Positions 1 through 8,160 of a stretch of DNA of 64,000 nt are shown one piece after another. Both the position numbers and the translations under genes were made by a program. The notes beneath the pieces were generated by a model, which worked only from the letters and a program-made list of their open reading frames with translations, made no database searches and was not told the DNA's origin. Where the stretch lies: assembly GCA_016200225.1 (NCBI GenBank), contig JACQFD010000039.1, forward strand, positions 62,001 through 126,000. Reading direction: 5' to 3'. Origin of the DNA: Planctomycetota bacterium. GTDB taxonomy: Bacteria > Planctomycetota > UBA1135 > JACQFD01. The number at the start of each line of letters is the position of its first letter. Position 1 is the first letter of the stretch.

Positions 1-13
1 GATGAATCCGAAT

Positions 14-667
14 TCAACGGACATTGTCATGTTCAGGATCGTTTAACTTAGAATTCCTTTGTCGAGAGCCGGGCATGGAGAGCGTGGCGGCCGCGAATGC
101 AAGAACCGACACGCCGATCGATGCTAATAATATCGGCGCCGATGCGTCGATGGCGCCTCCGAGCGGAGACAGACCGAGAATGTTGGTTGCGACGGCCGGA
201 ACGGGCTCTCTCGTATGTGTTAAATTTAATATTATCCATGCGAGCAGCGGAAGAAAGTGGATCGACGCCCATAACAATCCCGCGGTCGCGCCGCTCGCGA
301 GCCGCGCGCACGCCCACGCCGCGAGCGTCGAGACCGCGACGGCGCCGATATCGTGAACCGTCATCCAGTAATCTTCGCCGTCGAGCCACGCTCCGCACAG
401 AAACGACGGCACCGGCGCCAGAATAAATATAAGAAAAAACACGGCCGAATCCGAACGCTCGACGATTAATAAAAAACAGGTCGCGACACAGGCCGAAAAT
501 AACAAAATCGGCCGCACGGGCGCGTCGGCAAGCGCGCCGAGCGGCCACAGCCGCGCCGCGAGCGCGAGCGGAGGTAACAAAAACGCGACCATGGTCGCGA
601 ACGCGGCGCGGTTCGCGCGGCGGATCAACGGCCCGCTTGGGAAACGAGCGCCGGACGCGGAATCCAT
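14..667 (-). CDS. Hypothetical polytopic inner-membrane protein (217 aa)
   Basis: I do not recognise a family. The protein is strongly hydrophobic, with about six likely membrane segments (roughly residues 21-40, 50-68, 74-93, 105-122, 130-148 and 173-195) joined by short loops. The N-terminus is short and basic and the C-terminal tail is charged and probably cytoplasmic. Its start overlaps the 3' end of the FtsQ-like gene upstream on the same strand by 43 bases, so the two are probably co-transcribed and translationally coupled. This suggests, but does not show, a role in the cell envelope. No catalytic motif is visible. The GC-rich composition matches its neighbours. Confidence 0.6.
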   Translation of the reverse strand: MDSASGARFPSGPLIRRANRAAFATMVAFLLPPLALAARLWPLGALADAPVRPILLFSACVATCFLLIVERSDSAVFFLIFILAPVPSFLCGAWLDGEDYWMTVHDIGAVAVSTLAAWACARLASGATAGLLWASIHFLPLLAWIILNLTHTREPVPAVATNILGLSPLGGAIDASAPILLASIGVSVLAFAAATLSMPGSRQRNSKLNDPEHDNVR

Positions 668-1560
668 TGTCCCTGCGCGTCGAAAATGTCCGGTTCGTCG
701 TATCTTAAATTAATGACGGCGACGCCGTTCAGGCCCGCGTATTCCTTTAATATTATGGCTAGATTATTAAATTTAACATCCACGGGCACTTCGCCGTATT
801 TCTCGTTTCTCGGCGCGCGGCCCCATTTGATTCGCACGCCGGTGGAAGTTGTTAGAAATACCTCCGGCTCGCGCTTGTCGATCTCGCCGCCCGCATTCGC
901 GACGTCGATTTTTGCGACGCGGAATTCCGGCGCGACCCGGGCAAGTTTTGTAAAATATAATTGTGGAAGCAGCACGGCGACCGAGACGCCGTCCTGAACG
1001 CCCTCGTCATCCCAGCGCCCGCCGGTGTCGGCCTGCGCGAAGGACCCCTTCCATTTAACGATTCGCGGAAGCGCCGCGATGCTATCGGCGGCAAAGGTCG
1101 CGGGCGGCAGCACCACGCCGTCCGCGTCGACGAGCAGGATCGCATCGCGCGTTTCGACGACGGCGACAGGCGCGCGCGGAGTAATCGATAATCTTAATGT
1201 TCGCGGCAGACCGCGCTCCAGTTCCCTGACATCCTTCACCCACGGCAGTTTCTTTAAATCGGCGCAAAGTTCCTTTATTGTAATATCATCGAATATGGAA
1301 AAACACTCGCGCGCGGCCGCGCGAGCGCGCGCCTCCTCGACCCATTCGGCGGGCACCCACGGAGGCGTCTGAATGGGAATCGACTGCGCCGCGTCGACTT
1401 TGAAAAAATTCAATTCGCGGCCGGATTGCATCGCAAGGCGGAACAAAATCGCACAACAAAAAGCAAGACACGCCGTGAGCCCGGCGGCGATCCACGGAAA
1501 ACCGTTCTTTAACTTTCCCGGCGCGTTGCCGGCGGACGGATCAGTTTGATCGGGAGTCAC
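625..1560 (-). CDS. ftsQ: FtsQ/DivIB-like protein with POTRA domain
   Basis: Likely a bitopic cell-division or envelope protein. It has a short cytoplasmic N-terminus, one membrane helix at about residues 22-44 and a large periplasmic part. At about residues 85-140 there is a POTRA-type pattern: a leucine-rich helix, PWVKDV, then a strand reading TLRLSI and the sequence PRAPVAVVE. This is the usual FtsQ arrangement, in which a helix is followed by a strand ending in a ReP-A-like motif. The length of 311 aa is normal for FtsQ. No ftsA, ftsZ or mur genes are nearby, so it lies outside a division cluster. It could instead be a POTRA protein of another envelope system. The downstream partner is the overlapping membrane-protein gene. 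Confidence 0.6.
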   Translation of the reverse strand: MTPDQTDPSAGNAPGKLKNGFPWIAAGLTACLAFCCAILFRLAMQSGRELNFFKVDAAQSIPIQTPPWVPAEWVEEARARAAARECFSIFDDITIKELCADLKKLPWVKDVRELERGLPRTLRLSITPRAPVAVVETRDAILLVDADGVVLPPATFAADSIAALPRIVKWKGSFAQADTGGRWDDEGVQDGVSVAVLLPQLYFTKLARVAPEFRVAKIDVANAGGEIDKREPEVFLTTSTGVRIKWGRAPRNEKYGEVPVDVKFNNLAIILKEYAGLNGVAVINLRYDEPDIFDAQGQWIPRPALVSQAGR

Positions 1561-1602
1561 GCGGTTCCTGTAACTATAACAAACTACAGGCGGCGTTGTT
1601 TA

Positions 1603-1917
1603 TTAGTTTTGGTTCATGCGGGCCGCGGGTTTTTCAGTAACGAGGCCCGGACGGGCGAGACCGCCGTTCGCATTTCCGGTTACTACGGATGTTTTCGTAA
1701 CACCGGCGTCGCTTTCGAGATCGTCAACAAACACCTCAAGCGATCCGATGAGATCCTCGACGAGCGTTCGATCGAGGACGACGCGCCCGTCGCCGCTCAA
1801 GTCGAGCTCATCTTGAAGCACGCGAATGGCTACTTTTACAGGCGAAAGTCGACGGCGAACGATGCGGGCGAGGGGAGTTTCTGGGTTCTTGTCCATTTCA
1901 GTTTCGGCAGACGGCAA
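1603..1917 (-). CDS. Small hypothetical protein
   Basis: A 104-residue acidic protein of unknown function. A second start codon at 1896 gives 97 residues beginning MDKNPETPL and is equally likely. The central region looks helical (a basic stretch followed by VKVAIRVLQDELDL and LIGSLEVFVDDLES) and the C-terminus is low in structure. There is no membrane segment or known motif. It lies 40 bases from the divergent helicase gene and in the same direction as the FtsQ-like gene, 42 bases away. I call it a gene because it fills an otherwise empty interval with a plausible globular composition. Homology would be needed to confirm it. Confidence 0.45.
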   Translation of the reverse strand: MPSAETEMDKNPETPLARIVRRRLSPVKVAIRVLQDELDLSGDGRVVLDRTLVEDLIGSLEVFVDDLESDAGVTKTSVVTGNANGGLARPGLVTEKPAARMNQN

Positions 1918-1957
1918 ATGTACGATCTATTGGGGGCAATTCGAGCGCGCATACAGT

Positions 1958-4189
1958 ATGTTGTTTTTCAACGTGGCAAAAAGCCAATTTCCGCGAAAAA
2001 GAAACGACCGGCGAAAGCCTTCTCCAAAAGCCGGGGGGCGTCCCGATGCCGCCGGCAGAAATCGGCGGCCGAAATCAGCCGCGCGTGAGCCGCGCAATGT
2101 TACAGAAATTTCGGAATTGCGCGGACCGTACGATGAAAGACAACAATCGCCCGGCGCGGATGCTCTCGAGCCCGCGGTCGATGTGTCGTCGGCACCGCTT
2201 GAATTCCGAGGTTATCGGTTAAATCCGTTTCAACGGGCGGCGTTCGTGGCGATACGCGCCGGAAAATCGGTCGTCGTCGCCGCGCCGACGGGCGCTGGAA
2301 AAACACTCGTCGCCGAAATTGCGATCGCCGACGCCGTCGCGCGCGGCAAGCGGGTGATTTACACATCTCCGCTGAAAGCGCTTTCGAATCAGAAGTATCG
2401 GGATTTCAAAGCTGTCGCCGGTTCCGAAGTTGGAATTCTAACCGGAGACGTCTCGATCAATCCCAACGCTCCGTTGCTCATCATGACGACGGAAATACTA
2501 AGAAACGAAATATTCGATTCTCCGCGGCGTCTTGAAGGAGTTGAAACTGTAATTTTCGACGAAGTTCATTATTTGGACGATCCGAGCCGCGGCACGGTCT
2601 GGGAGGAGACCATTCTATTCGCGCCGTCCTGCATGCGTTTTGTAGCATTGTCCGCGACGATTCCGAATTTAAAACAATTCACGGGCTGGCTCCGGACGGT
2701 GCACAGCCATCCGGTCGAACAAATCGAATCGGAGTATCGGCCCGTGCCGCTGCATCATTATGGTTATCATCCGGGGAGCGGCGAATTCGAGTTGAAAGGC
2801 ATCCGCCACGTGCGGCGCAACGTGGCGCATGCTTCGGAGCGCCGCGTCGACCCCGATCTCGCCAAAAATCTGCTGACGAGTTTACAACAAAAAAAAGAGC
2901 TTCCGGTTTTGTGGTTTTGTTTCAGTAGAAAAGAATGCGAACGCCGCGCGCGCCGCAACGCATGGCGGAATTTTCTGACCGCCGCCGAACGCGATCGCGT
3001 CGGAGGTTTATTCGATGAAATTTGCGCAATGTTCCAACAGGGCATCGCGGGCGATTTGGTGGAAATGCGAAATTTCGTGTCGAGGGGCATCGGTTATCAT
3101 CACGCCGGCATGCTTCCGGTGCACAAGGAGATCATCGAGCGATTATTTACATCGGGACTGCTGCGATTGTTATTTACAACGGAAACATTTGCGATGGGCA
3201 TCAATATGCCTGCCCGCACCGTCGTCTTCGATTCGCTTCGAAAATTCAACGGCGTCGATTTCGACTGGCTGCGCACTCGCGATTATATGCAAATGGCCGG
3301 GCGCGCCGGACGGCAGGGCATGGACGACGAAGGCAAGGTCGTAAGCGTTCTCGACACGGAGGATCTGTATGAATCGCCGATCGAAAAGATAGTATTCGGA
3401 GAACTCGAGCCGGTGCAATCGAAGTTTAATTTAAACTATGGAACGCTGCTCCGCCTGAGCCAGCATCTCGGCGACCGCATCGAAAACGCATGGGAGCGCT
3501 CCTTCAACGCCTATCAGTTTTCCAGCCAGTCGCCCGATCGCCGCGAACGCAATCGAGCGCGGCAGCTCGAATTGTTGAAGAAAAAGTTAATATTACTTAA
3601 AAAAATAGGTTATCTCGACGAGCGCGGGCTGACCGACCGCGGAAAAATAGCATCGAAGCTCGCGGCGTTCGAATTGCAGCTTTCAGACTGCTTCTTCCGC
3701 GGCATTTTCGAGAATCTGCACGCGCGCGAACTCGCCGCCGCGTTCGTCGGCATCGTTTACGAGGGGCGCAAGGGCGAGGTCCTCGAACACTCCGTTCCAC
3801 CGAAATTCGCGCCGGTGAAACGCGCGATTCTCGACGCCGTGCGCATGTTGAAGCGCCACGAACTCGGCCTCAAGATTCCCGAGAGCATTCAGGCCCCGGA
3901 TTTCTCTCTCACCGAAGCAACCTATGCATGGTGCGAAGGAGATTCCTTTGACGCTCTCGAACGCCATACGCTCGCGGCGCCCGGCGACATCATCCGTTCG
4001 TTTCGAACGGCGATTCAATGTCTACGAAACATGCGTTCCGCCCTTCCGCCGACGTATTCTCTATGGCAACGACTGAGCGATGCCATTTCGCTGCTGAACC
4101 GCGACGAAGTCGACGCGCGACGGCAACTCGAATTGAGCGGAGTCGAGGTCCACAACGAAGATACTGAAAATGAACAAGGCTATTCTTAG
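1958..4189 (+). CDS. Ski2/Mtr4-like DEVH-box helicase
   Basis: An ATP-dependent RNA or DNA helicase of superfamily 2, close to the Ski2 group. Visible motifs are Walker A APTGAGKT (about residue 109), TSPLKALSNQK (motif Ia), the DEVH box in IFDEVHYLDD (about 200), SATIP (motif III, about 230) and the C-terminal RecA motif QMAGRAGRQGMD (about 446). A helical C-terminal region follows. The frame is open upstream to 1826, but that extension runs antisense through the divergent small gene, so I prefer ATG 1958 (743 aa). The basic, lysine/arginine-rich N-terminal 60 residues look like a disordered nucleic-acid-binding tail. The 3' end overlaps the next gene by 20 bases. A role in RNA turnover is inferred from the family. 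Confidence 0.85.
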   Translation: MLFFNVAKSQFPRKRNDRRKPSPKAGGRPDAAGRNRRPKSAAREPRNVTEISELRGPYDERQQSPGADALEPAVDVSSAPLEFRGYRLNPFQRAAFVAIRAGKSVVVAAPTGAGKTLVAEIAIADAVARGKRVIYTSPLKALSNQKYRDFKAVAGSEVGILTGDVSINPNAPLLIMTTEILRNEIFDSPRRLEGVETVIFDEVHYLDDPSRGTVWEETILFAPSCMRFVALSATIPNLKQFTGWLRTVHSHPVEQIESEYRPVPLHHYGYHPGSGEFELKGIRHVRRNVAHASERRVDPDLAKNLLTSLQQKKELPVLWFCFSRKECERRARRNAWRNFLTAAERDRVGGLFDEICAMFQQGIAGDLVEMRNFVSRGIGYHHAGMLPVHKEIIERLFTSGLLRLLFTTETFAMGINMPARTVVFDSLRKFNGVDFDWLRTRDYMQMAGRAGRQGMDDEGKVVSVLDTEDLYESPIEKIVFGELEPVQSKFNLNYGTLLRLSQHLGDRIENAWERSFNAYQFSSQSPDRRERNRARQLELLKKKLILLKKIGYLDERGLTDRGKIASKLAAFELQLSDCFFRGIFENLHARELAAAFVGIVYEGRKGEVLEHSVPPKFAPVKRAILDAVRMLKRHELGLKIPESIQAPDFSLTEATYAWCEGDSFDALERHTLAAPGDIIRSFRTAIQCLRNMRSALPPTYSLWQRLSDAISLLNRDEVDARRQLELSGVEVHNEDTENEQGYS

Positions 4190-4982
4190 TTTACTGATCG
4201 GCGGAGTGCTGGCGCCGCCGGCGCTGGCATTTCAAAAACCCACCGATTTTTCCGTAAAGACCGACGATAACTATGAAATTCACGGCGAAATTCTGATTCC
4301 AAAGAAAGCCAAGGACGCGAAATCGCCGCTCGCGATCTTCGTACACGACGCCAAGGGGAGGCGCAGCCAGTTTTCCGACGCCCAGATGAAATTCTTTAAA
4401 TCGGGCTACGCGGCGGTGATCTTCGATTTGCGCGGGCACAATCAAAGCTCCAAATTCGAAGGACGCGAAATCGACCTCTCGAAGGACGATCCTTGGAAAT
4501 TGATGCGTCGCGATCTCTCGGCCGTGATCGGTTATTGTAAAGAACAAAAGGACGTCGATACGGATAGAATTGTACTGATCGGCGCCGGATTCGGAGCCAC
4601 GCTCGCGCTCAAGTTCGCGACGATCGACGAAACCGTGAAGGGCGTCGTTTGTCTTTCGTGCCCGCTCTCCGCGCCCTATTCCAAGGATGACAGTTCGAAA
4701 TTCGTCGAAAAGCTATCTGTAAAAAGTATTCCGATGCTGCTTTACACGGGCAAGACCGACGATGACAAAAAAGCCGCGAAGGATATTAAGTTTTATGCCG
4801 ACAAAGCGAACGCGAGCGGCAAATTTGAAGTAAAGAATCTTCCGATCGACGCGAAAAGCGGCGAGTTGCTCGCGCAAAAGCCGTCGCTTGCCGATGAATT
4901 TGTGGCATGGTTCAAGAAAAATGCGTTCGATCCCACAAAAGATCCCGCGAAGGAACCCGCGAAAGAGCCGCCGAAGAAGTAA
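4170..4982 (+). CDS. Secreted alpha/beta-hydrolase-fold protein lacking catalytic Ser and His
   Basis: A 270-residue exported protein with a signal peptide (cleavage probably after ALA at about residue 20) and an alpha/beta-hydrolase fold of the dienelactone-hydrolase or acyl-peptidase type. Fold landmarks are AIFVHDAKG (oxyanion strand), VIFDLRGHNQSS, the nucleophile elbow IVLIGAGFGATLAL (about residues 130-143) and TGKTDDD (acid position). At the elbow the expected G-x-S-x-G reads G-A-G-F-G, so the serine is absent. Near the C-terminus the usual His reads as part of DAKSGELL. The acid position is kept. The protein is therefore probably not a serine hydrolase. The C-terminus is a Pro/Lys tail of repeated DP-K and EPAK units. 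It is translationally coupled to the helicase. Confidence 0.75.
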   Translation: MNKAILSLLIGGVLAPPALAFQKPTDFSVKTDDNYEIHGEILIPKKAKDAKSPLAIFVHDAKGRRSQFSDAQMKFFKSGYAAVIFDLRGHNQSSKFEGREIDLSKDDPWKLMRRDLSAVIGYCKEQKDVDTDRIVLIGAGFGATLALKFATIDETVKGVVCLSCPLSAPYSKDDSSKFVEKLSVKSIPMLLYTGKTDDDKKAAKDIKFYADKANASGKFEVKNLPIDAKSGELLAQKPSLADEFVAWFKKNAFDPTKDPAKEPAKEPPKK

Positions 4983-5000
4983 CCTCGCATTGTTATATAA

Positions 5001-5034
5001 AAAAACCGGCTCCCATCGGAGCCGGTTTTTTTAT
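5001..5034. terminator. Bidirectional intrinsic terminator
   Basis: A perfect 13-bp stem (AAAAACCGGCTCC pairing with GGAGCCGGTTTTT) around the loop CATC, with an A-run on the left and a T-run on the right. It lies between two convergent genes ending at 4982 and 5054, so it can stop transcription from both sides. This is the clearest terminator in the window. Confidence 0.92.
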
Positions 5035-5053
5035 TAAGATCGCGTCCCGCGAA

Positions 5054-6598
5054 TTACGGAACGTACAGTTCCGACGTGGCCGGGTCGATCACACCCGCGT
5101 CGTTCGAACCGGCGACGAGGAGGACGCGCTTGCCGTCCTTCGTGAGCGCCGCGCCGTGTGCCGCGCGGTACTCCAACATCGAAGGCCGCGCGGCCCACGT
5201 GTTCGACGTCGTGAATCCCTCGCACGTAATTGTTGTAACCGCCGCGGTCGTGGAGCTCGCCGTTCCGGTGACGCCGCCCGTGACCAACACTTCGCCGCTC
5301 GGAAGCAGCGTCGCCGTGTGCGCGTAACGTCCGGTCGCCATATTCGAATTCGCCCACGTGTTGGTTGAATTGTTATATACAGAAACCGAAGTCACCGCGG
5401 TCACCGTCTGCGCCGTGAGGTCCGCCGTCAATCCTCCTGTTAACAAAACGCGGCCGTCCGCGAGTTTGGTCGGAACGGAAAGAATGCGCCCGCCGTTCGA
5501 TAACGAAGCCGTCAATGTGTAACTATTGGACGATGCGGCGTAGCGAGTGGCCGATGTTAAAAATATCGGAATGCCAAAAAGCGACTGAACGCCGCCGGCA
5601 ATCAATACTCTGCCGTCCGGAAGTATCGATGCCGCGTGTGCCGTGCGCGCGCCGCCCGACATGCTTGCTTTCGACGTCCAAGTGTTCGCCGTCGGATCGT
5701 AAATTTCGGTCGTCGCCGTCGCGCTCGAAACGATCGATAACAATTGCGAAACCGGATCGGCTCCCGAAATGGACGTCGAGCCGCCGCATACAAATACGCG
5801 TCCGTCGTTTAACAAAACGCCCTGATGTGCCGCGCGCGTGACGTTCATATTCGCGACGGCGGAGAATGAATTGGTCGTCGGATTGTAAATTTCGGCGGTA
5901 TTGACGACGACGCCGGTCGAATCGATGCCGCCGCAAATGAGAATGCGGCCGTCGGCGAGTTTGACCGTCGCGGAACTGGCGCGCGCGGCCGGCTGATTCG
6001 CCGTCAGGAAATAAGTCGACGTTTTGTAATCATACACTTCGGAGACGCCCGAAGCCGCGCCGCCGAGCGAGCCTGCGCCGCCCGAACAGAAGACATTGCC
6101 GTCATTCAGCGGCACGCACGAAAAGTAAGCATGCGGCGATTGCGGTCCGAGCAGCGTGTACGCGCTCATTCCGTGGACGCCGAGAATAATTGTTACAACA
6201 TTACTCTTTAAATGCAGAAACGGCGACCCGAGATCCGTGGTCCATGCCTGAGCGAATGCATGGATTCCGTTCAAGGACGTGCTCAAATATTGCAGATCGA
6301 CGTCGCCGAGCGGATTTGTATACGTCGACACGTCCACGAACGCCGGGTACGAGAACATTGTAATGTCCTGATCCCAGTAACCCGGCTCGCCCGGAAGAAG
6401 GTCGCCGACGTTGAGCGGACCCGTCGTGTCGGAAAATGTTAATACTACAAAATCATTCGCCGGGACGGTGCCGCCCAAAGTGCAAATTAAGTGTTCGGGG
6501 ATGATGCCGCCGGACGCATCGAGCGTGATTTGCGCCGAAGCCGAGGTCGCTAATAATGCGAGTACGGCCGGTGCGAGGAGAGTTGCTGGGTTCTTCAT
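5054..6598 (-). CDS. Secreted kelch-repeat beta-propeller protein
   Basis: A 514-residue exported protein with a Sec signal peptide ending at ATSASA (about residue 22). An N-terminal domain of about 130 residues comes first; it is rich in Gly, Asp and aromatic residues and unrecognised. About six kelch repeats follow from residue 150 to the end. Each repeat has the pattern DGRVLI-GG, then EIY-P-T-NTW, then a blade with R-AH-A-LL. These repeats form a galactose-oxidase-type beta propeller. No copper ligands or catalytic domain are visible, so a binding or adhesion role outside the cell is likelier than an enzyme. It lies downstream of mqnC on the same strand with a 126-base gap, and its 3' end meets the bidirectional terminator. 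Confidence 0.85.
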   Translation of the reverse strand: MKNPATLLAPAVLALLATSASAQITLDASGGIIPEHLICTLGGTVPANDFVVLTFSDTTGPLNVGDLLPGEPGYWDQDITMFSYPAFVDVSTYTNPLGDVDLQYLSTSLNGIHAFAQAWTTDLGSPFLHLKSNVVTIILGVHGMSAYTLLGPQSPHAYFSCVPLNDGNVFCSGGAGSLGGAASGVSEVYDYKTSTYFLTANQPAARASSATVKLADGRILICGGIDSTGVVVNTAEIYNPTTNSFSAVANMNVTRAAHQGVLLNDGRVFVCGGSTSISGADPVSQLLSIVSSATATTEIYDPTANTWTSKASMSGGARTAHAASILPDGRVLIAGGVQSLFGIPIFLTSATRYAASSNSYTLTASLSNGGRILSVPTKLADGRVLLTGGLTADLTAQTVTAVTSVSVYNNSTNTWANSNMATGRYAHTATLLPSGEVLVTGGVTGTASSTTAAVTTITCEGFTTSNTWAARPSMLEYRAAHGAALTKDGKRVLLVAGSNDAGVIDPATSELYVP

Positions 6599-6724
6599 GG
6601 TGTCAACCGTGGTTTACGGTGGGAACGGAGGCTTTGAAGGTTACTACGAAGAGGCGGGAACGCGCCAAGAGGTTCAGCCGGCTCCATCGAAATTTGTTTC
6701 GCGCTGGAAGCGCGCGGTTTTTTG

Positions 6725-7969
6725 TTAGCGACCGATCCGACTGCCAATGAGCGGCCGGCGTCCATCGACGAGCGAACGTAAACTCGCCTCAATCATGCGT
6801 TCGCGCGTGTTTCGTCCGTCCTGACCGCGATACGGAAACATTGCGTTGGCGCCGAGCGGGCCACGCTCATCGATAATCTTGTAGAAGAAGTTCCGTCGAC
6901 GCGGAGCGAAGCCGGCATCGCCGATCTGGCGTTCGATCTCCTCGAGATTCGTAAGTTTCCGGCATCCCGCGGCTGAAACGACGTTTTCTTCCATCATGCC
7001 TCCGCCGAAGTCGTTGACGCCGAATCTTAACGACAATTGCGCGCCTTCGATTCCCTGCGTGACGTAGCTGGCTTGAATATTGTCAATATTATCCAGAAAA
7101 ATCCGCGACACGGCGACCGTTCTTAAATAATCGTCGAGCGTCGTTTTTGTATTATTAAGTTTGTCGCCGAGCGGCGTTCCGTGGGGCTGAAAGTTCCAGC
7201 AGGCGAACGCCGTGAATCCGCCGTGTTCGTCCTGAAGGTCGCGCAGTCTTTGTAAATGTTCGACGCGTTCTTCGATTGTCTCGACGTGGCCGAACATCAT
7301 GGTCGCCGTCGTGCGTAGGCCGCGCGCGTGGGCCTGACGCATGACTTCGAGCCAATCGTTTGTATTACATTTCTTCGGAGCGATGACTTTTCGCACGCGA
7401 TCGACGAGGATTTCGGCGCCGCCGCCGGGAATCGAGTCGAGTCCCGCTTCCATCAATTGTTCAATGACGCGGCCGACTGTTATTTTCTCGAGTTTCGCCA
7501 AATGATCGATTTCGGGCGGCGACATCGCGTGCAAATGTAACTTTGGATAGCGCGACCGCAGGTCTCTTAACAAATCCGCATACCACGAAGTCTTCAAATA
7601 CGGATGGTGGCCTCCCTGCATGAGCACGAGAACGCCGCCAATATCCAACAACTCGTCGATTTTTTTATAAATTTCGGATCGTTCAAGAACGTAATTGCCC
7701 GACTCGCCCGGCCGCCGGTAAAAGGCGCAAAACCCGCAGTCCGTGATACAGACGTTCGTCGGGTTTATGTTTCGATCGACGATATAGGTAACGACGGGCG
7801 CCGGATGCTTCCGAAATCGGACTGCGTCCGCGAGCGAACCGAGCGTTGGGAGATCGGCTCCTTGCAGGAGATAAACCGCGTCCTCACGGGAAATTCGCGC
7901 GCCTGAGGTAGCGCGCTCCACGGCCAATTCGAGCTTTGGCGACTCGGCAGGGGCGACATGTTCGGACAT
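6725..7969 (-). CDS. mqnC: Cyclic dehypoxanthinyl futalosine synthase (radical SAM)
   Basis: Radical SAM enzyme of the futalosine pathway to menaquinone; it cyclises dehypoxanthine futalosine. The protein has 414 residues. The cluster-binding motif C-x3-C-x2-C is seen as NVCITDCGFCAF (about residues 71-82), and is followed by the MqnC-type sequence LVLMQGGHHPYLKTSWY. FGHVETIEER and ASYVTQGIEGAQLSLRFGVNDFGG are further family blocks, and FGVNDFGG separates this group from unrelated radical SAM proteins. CofH and MqnE are the close alternatives, but the QGGHHP block favours MqnC. No other menaquinone genes are in the window. The gene is divergent from the porin across 191 bases of structured DNA. 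The organism probably respires with menaquinone. Confidence 0.9.
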   Translation of the reverse strand: MSEHVAPAESPKLELAVERATSGARISREDAVYLLQGADLPTLGSLADAVRFRKHPAPVVTYIVDRNINPTNVCITDCGFCAFYRRPGESGNYVLERSEIYKKIDELLDIGGVLVLMQGGHHPYLKTSWYADLLRDLRSRYPKLHLHAMSPPEIDHLAKLEKITVGRVIEQLMEAGLDSIPGGGAEILVDRVRKVIAPKKCNTNDWLEVMRQAHARGLRTTATMMFGHVETIEERVEHLQRLRDLQDEHGGFTAFACWNFQPHGTPLGDKLNNTKTTLDDYLRTVAVSRIFLDNIDNIQASYVTQGIEGAQLSLRFGVNDFGGGMMEENVVSAAGCRKLTNLEEIERQIGDAGFAPRRRNFFYKIIDERGPLGANAMFPYRGQDGRNTRERMIEASLRSLVDGRRPLIGSRIGR

Positions 7970-8160
7970 AAATTTTATGGGTGTGGAACGTGCTGAGCGC
8001 GGCGCAGGAAACGAAATGGCGATTTTTGTTTGTATGCGATGGAACCCGTTGCATGCAAATATGAACCCGCCAATTGGTATCCACCCGGAACGCCGAGTCG
8101 AACCCCCGCGACCGGCGTTCTGCCATTAAGCGCGGGGACGCACCCACCAGGACTTGACGT
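7970..8160. promoter_or_regulatory. Structured divergent intergenic region between mqnC and porin
   Basis: These 191 bases must hold the promoters for mqnC (minus) and the porin (plus). Visible structure includes a 7-base direct repeat GAACCCG at 8042-8048 and 8063-8069, whose copies start 21 bases apart. Between the copies is the 10-base palindrome TTGCATGCAA (8049-8058). Next is a long imperfect hairpin at 8088-8120. A 7-bp alternative stem pairs 8104-8110 with 8131-8137 and cannot form at the same time as the first. The first elements look like an operator; the second look like a switchable leader for the porin mRNA. I cannot assign a regulator and see no clear -35/-10 pair. Confidence 0.5.
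8088..8120. repeat. Inverted repeat / hairpin upstream of porin
   Basis: The arm GAACGCCG pairs with CGGCGTTC (8 bp). After a one-base bulge (A 8096), GTCG pairs with CGAC around an 8-base loop AACCCCCG. On the minus strand the loop flank resembles a tRNA T-loop, but no acceptor stem exists. It ends 40 bases before the porin start. Confidence 0.6.

Noticed and set aside
8049-8150. tRNA-like text on the minus strand (GGTTCGACTC with a D-arm-like GCTTAATGGCAGAAC)
   Set aside because: No acceptor stem pairs and the T-stem does not close. The bases are better explained by the hairpin at 8088-8120.
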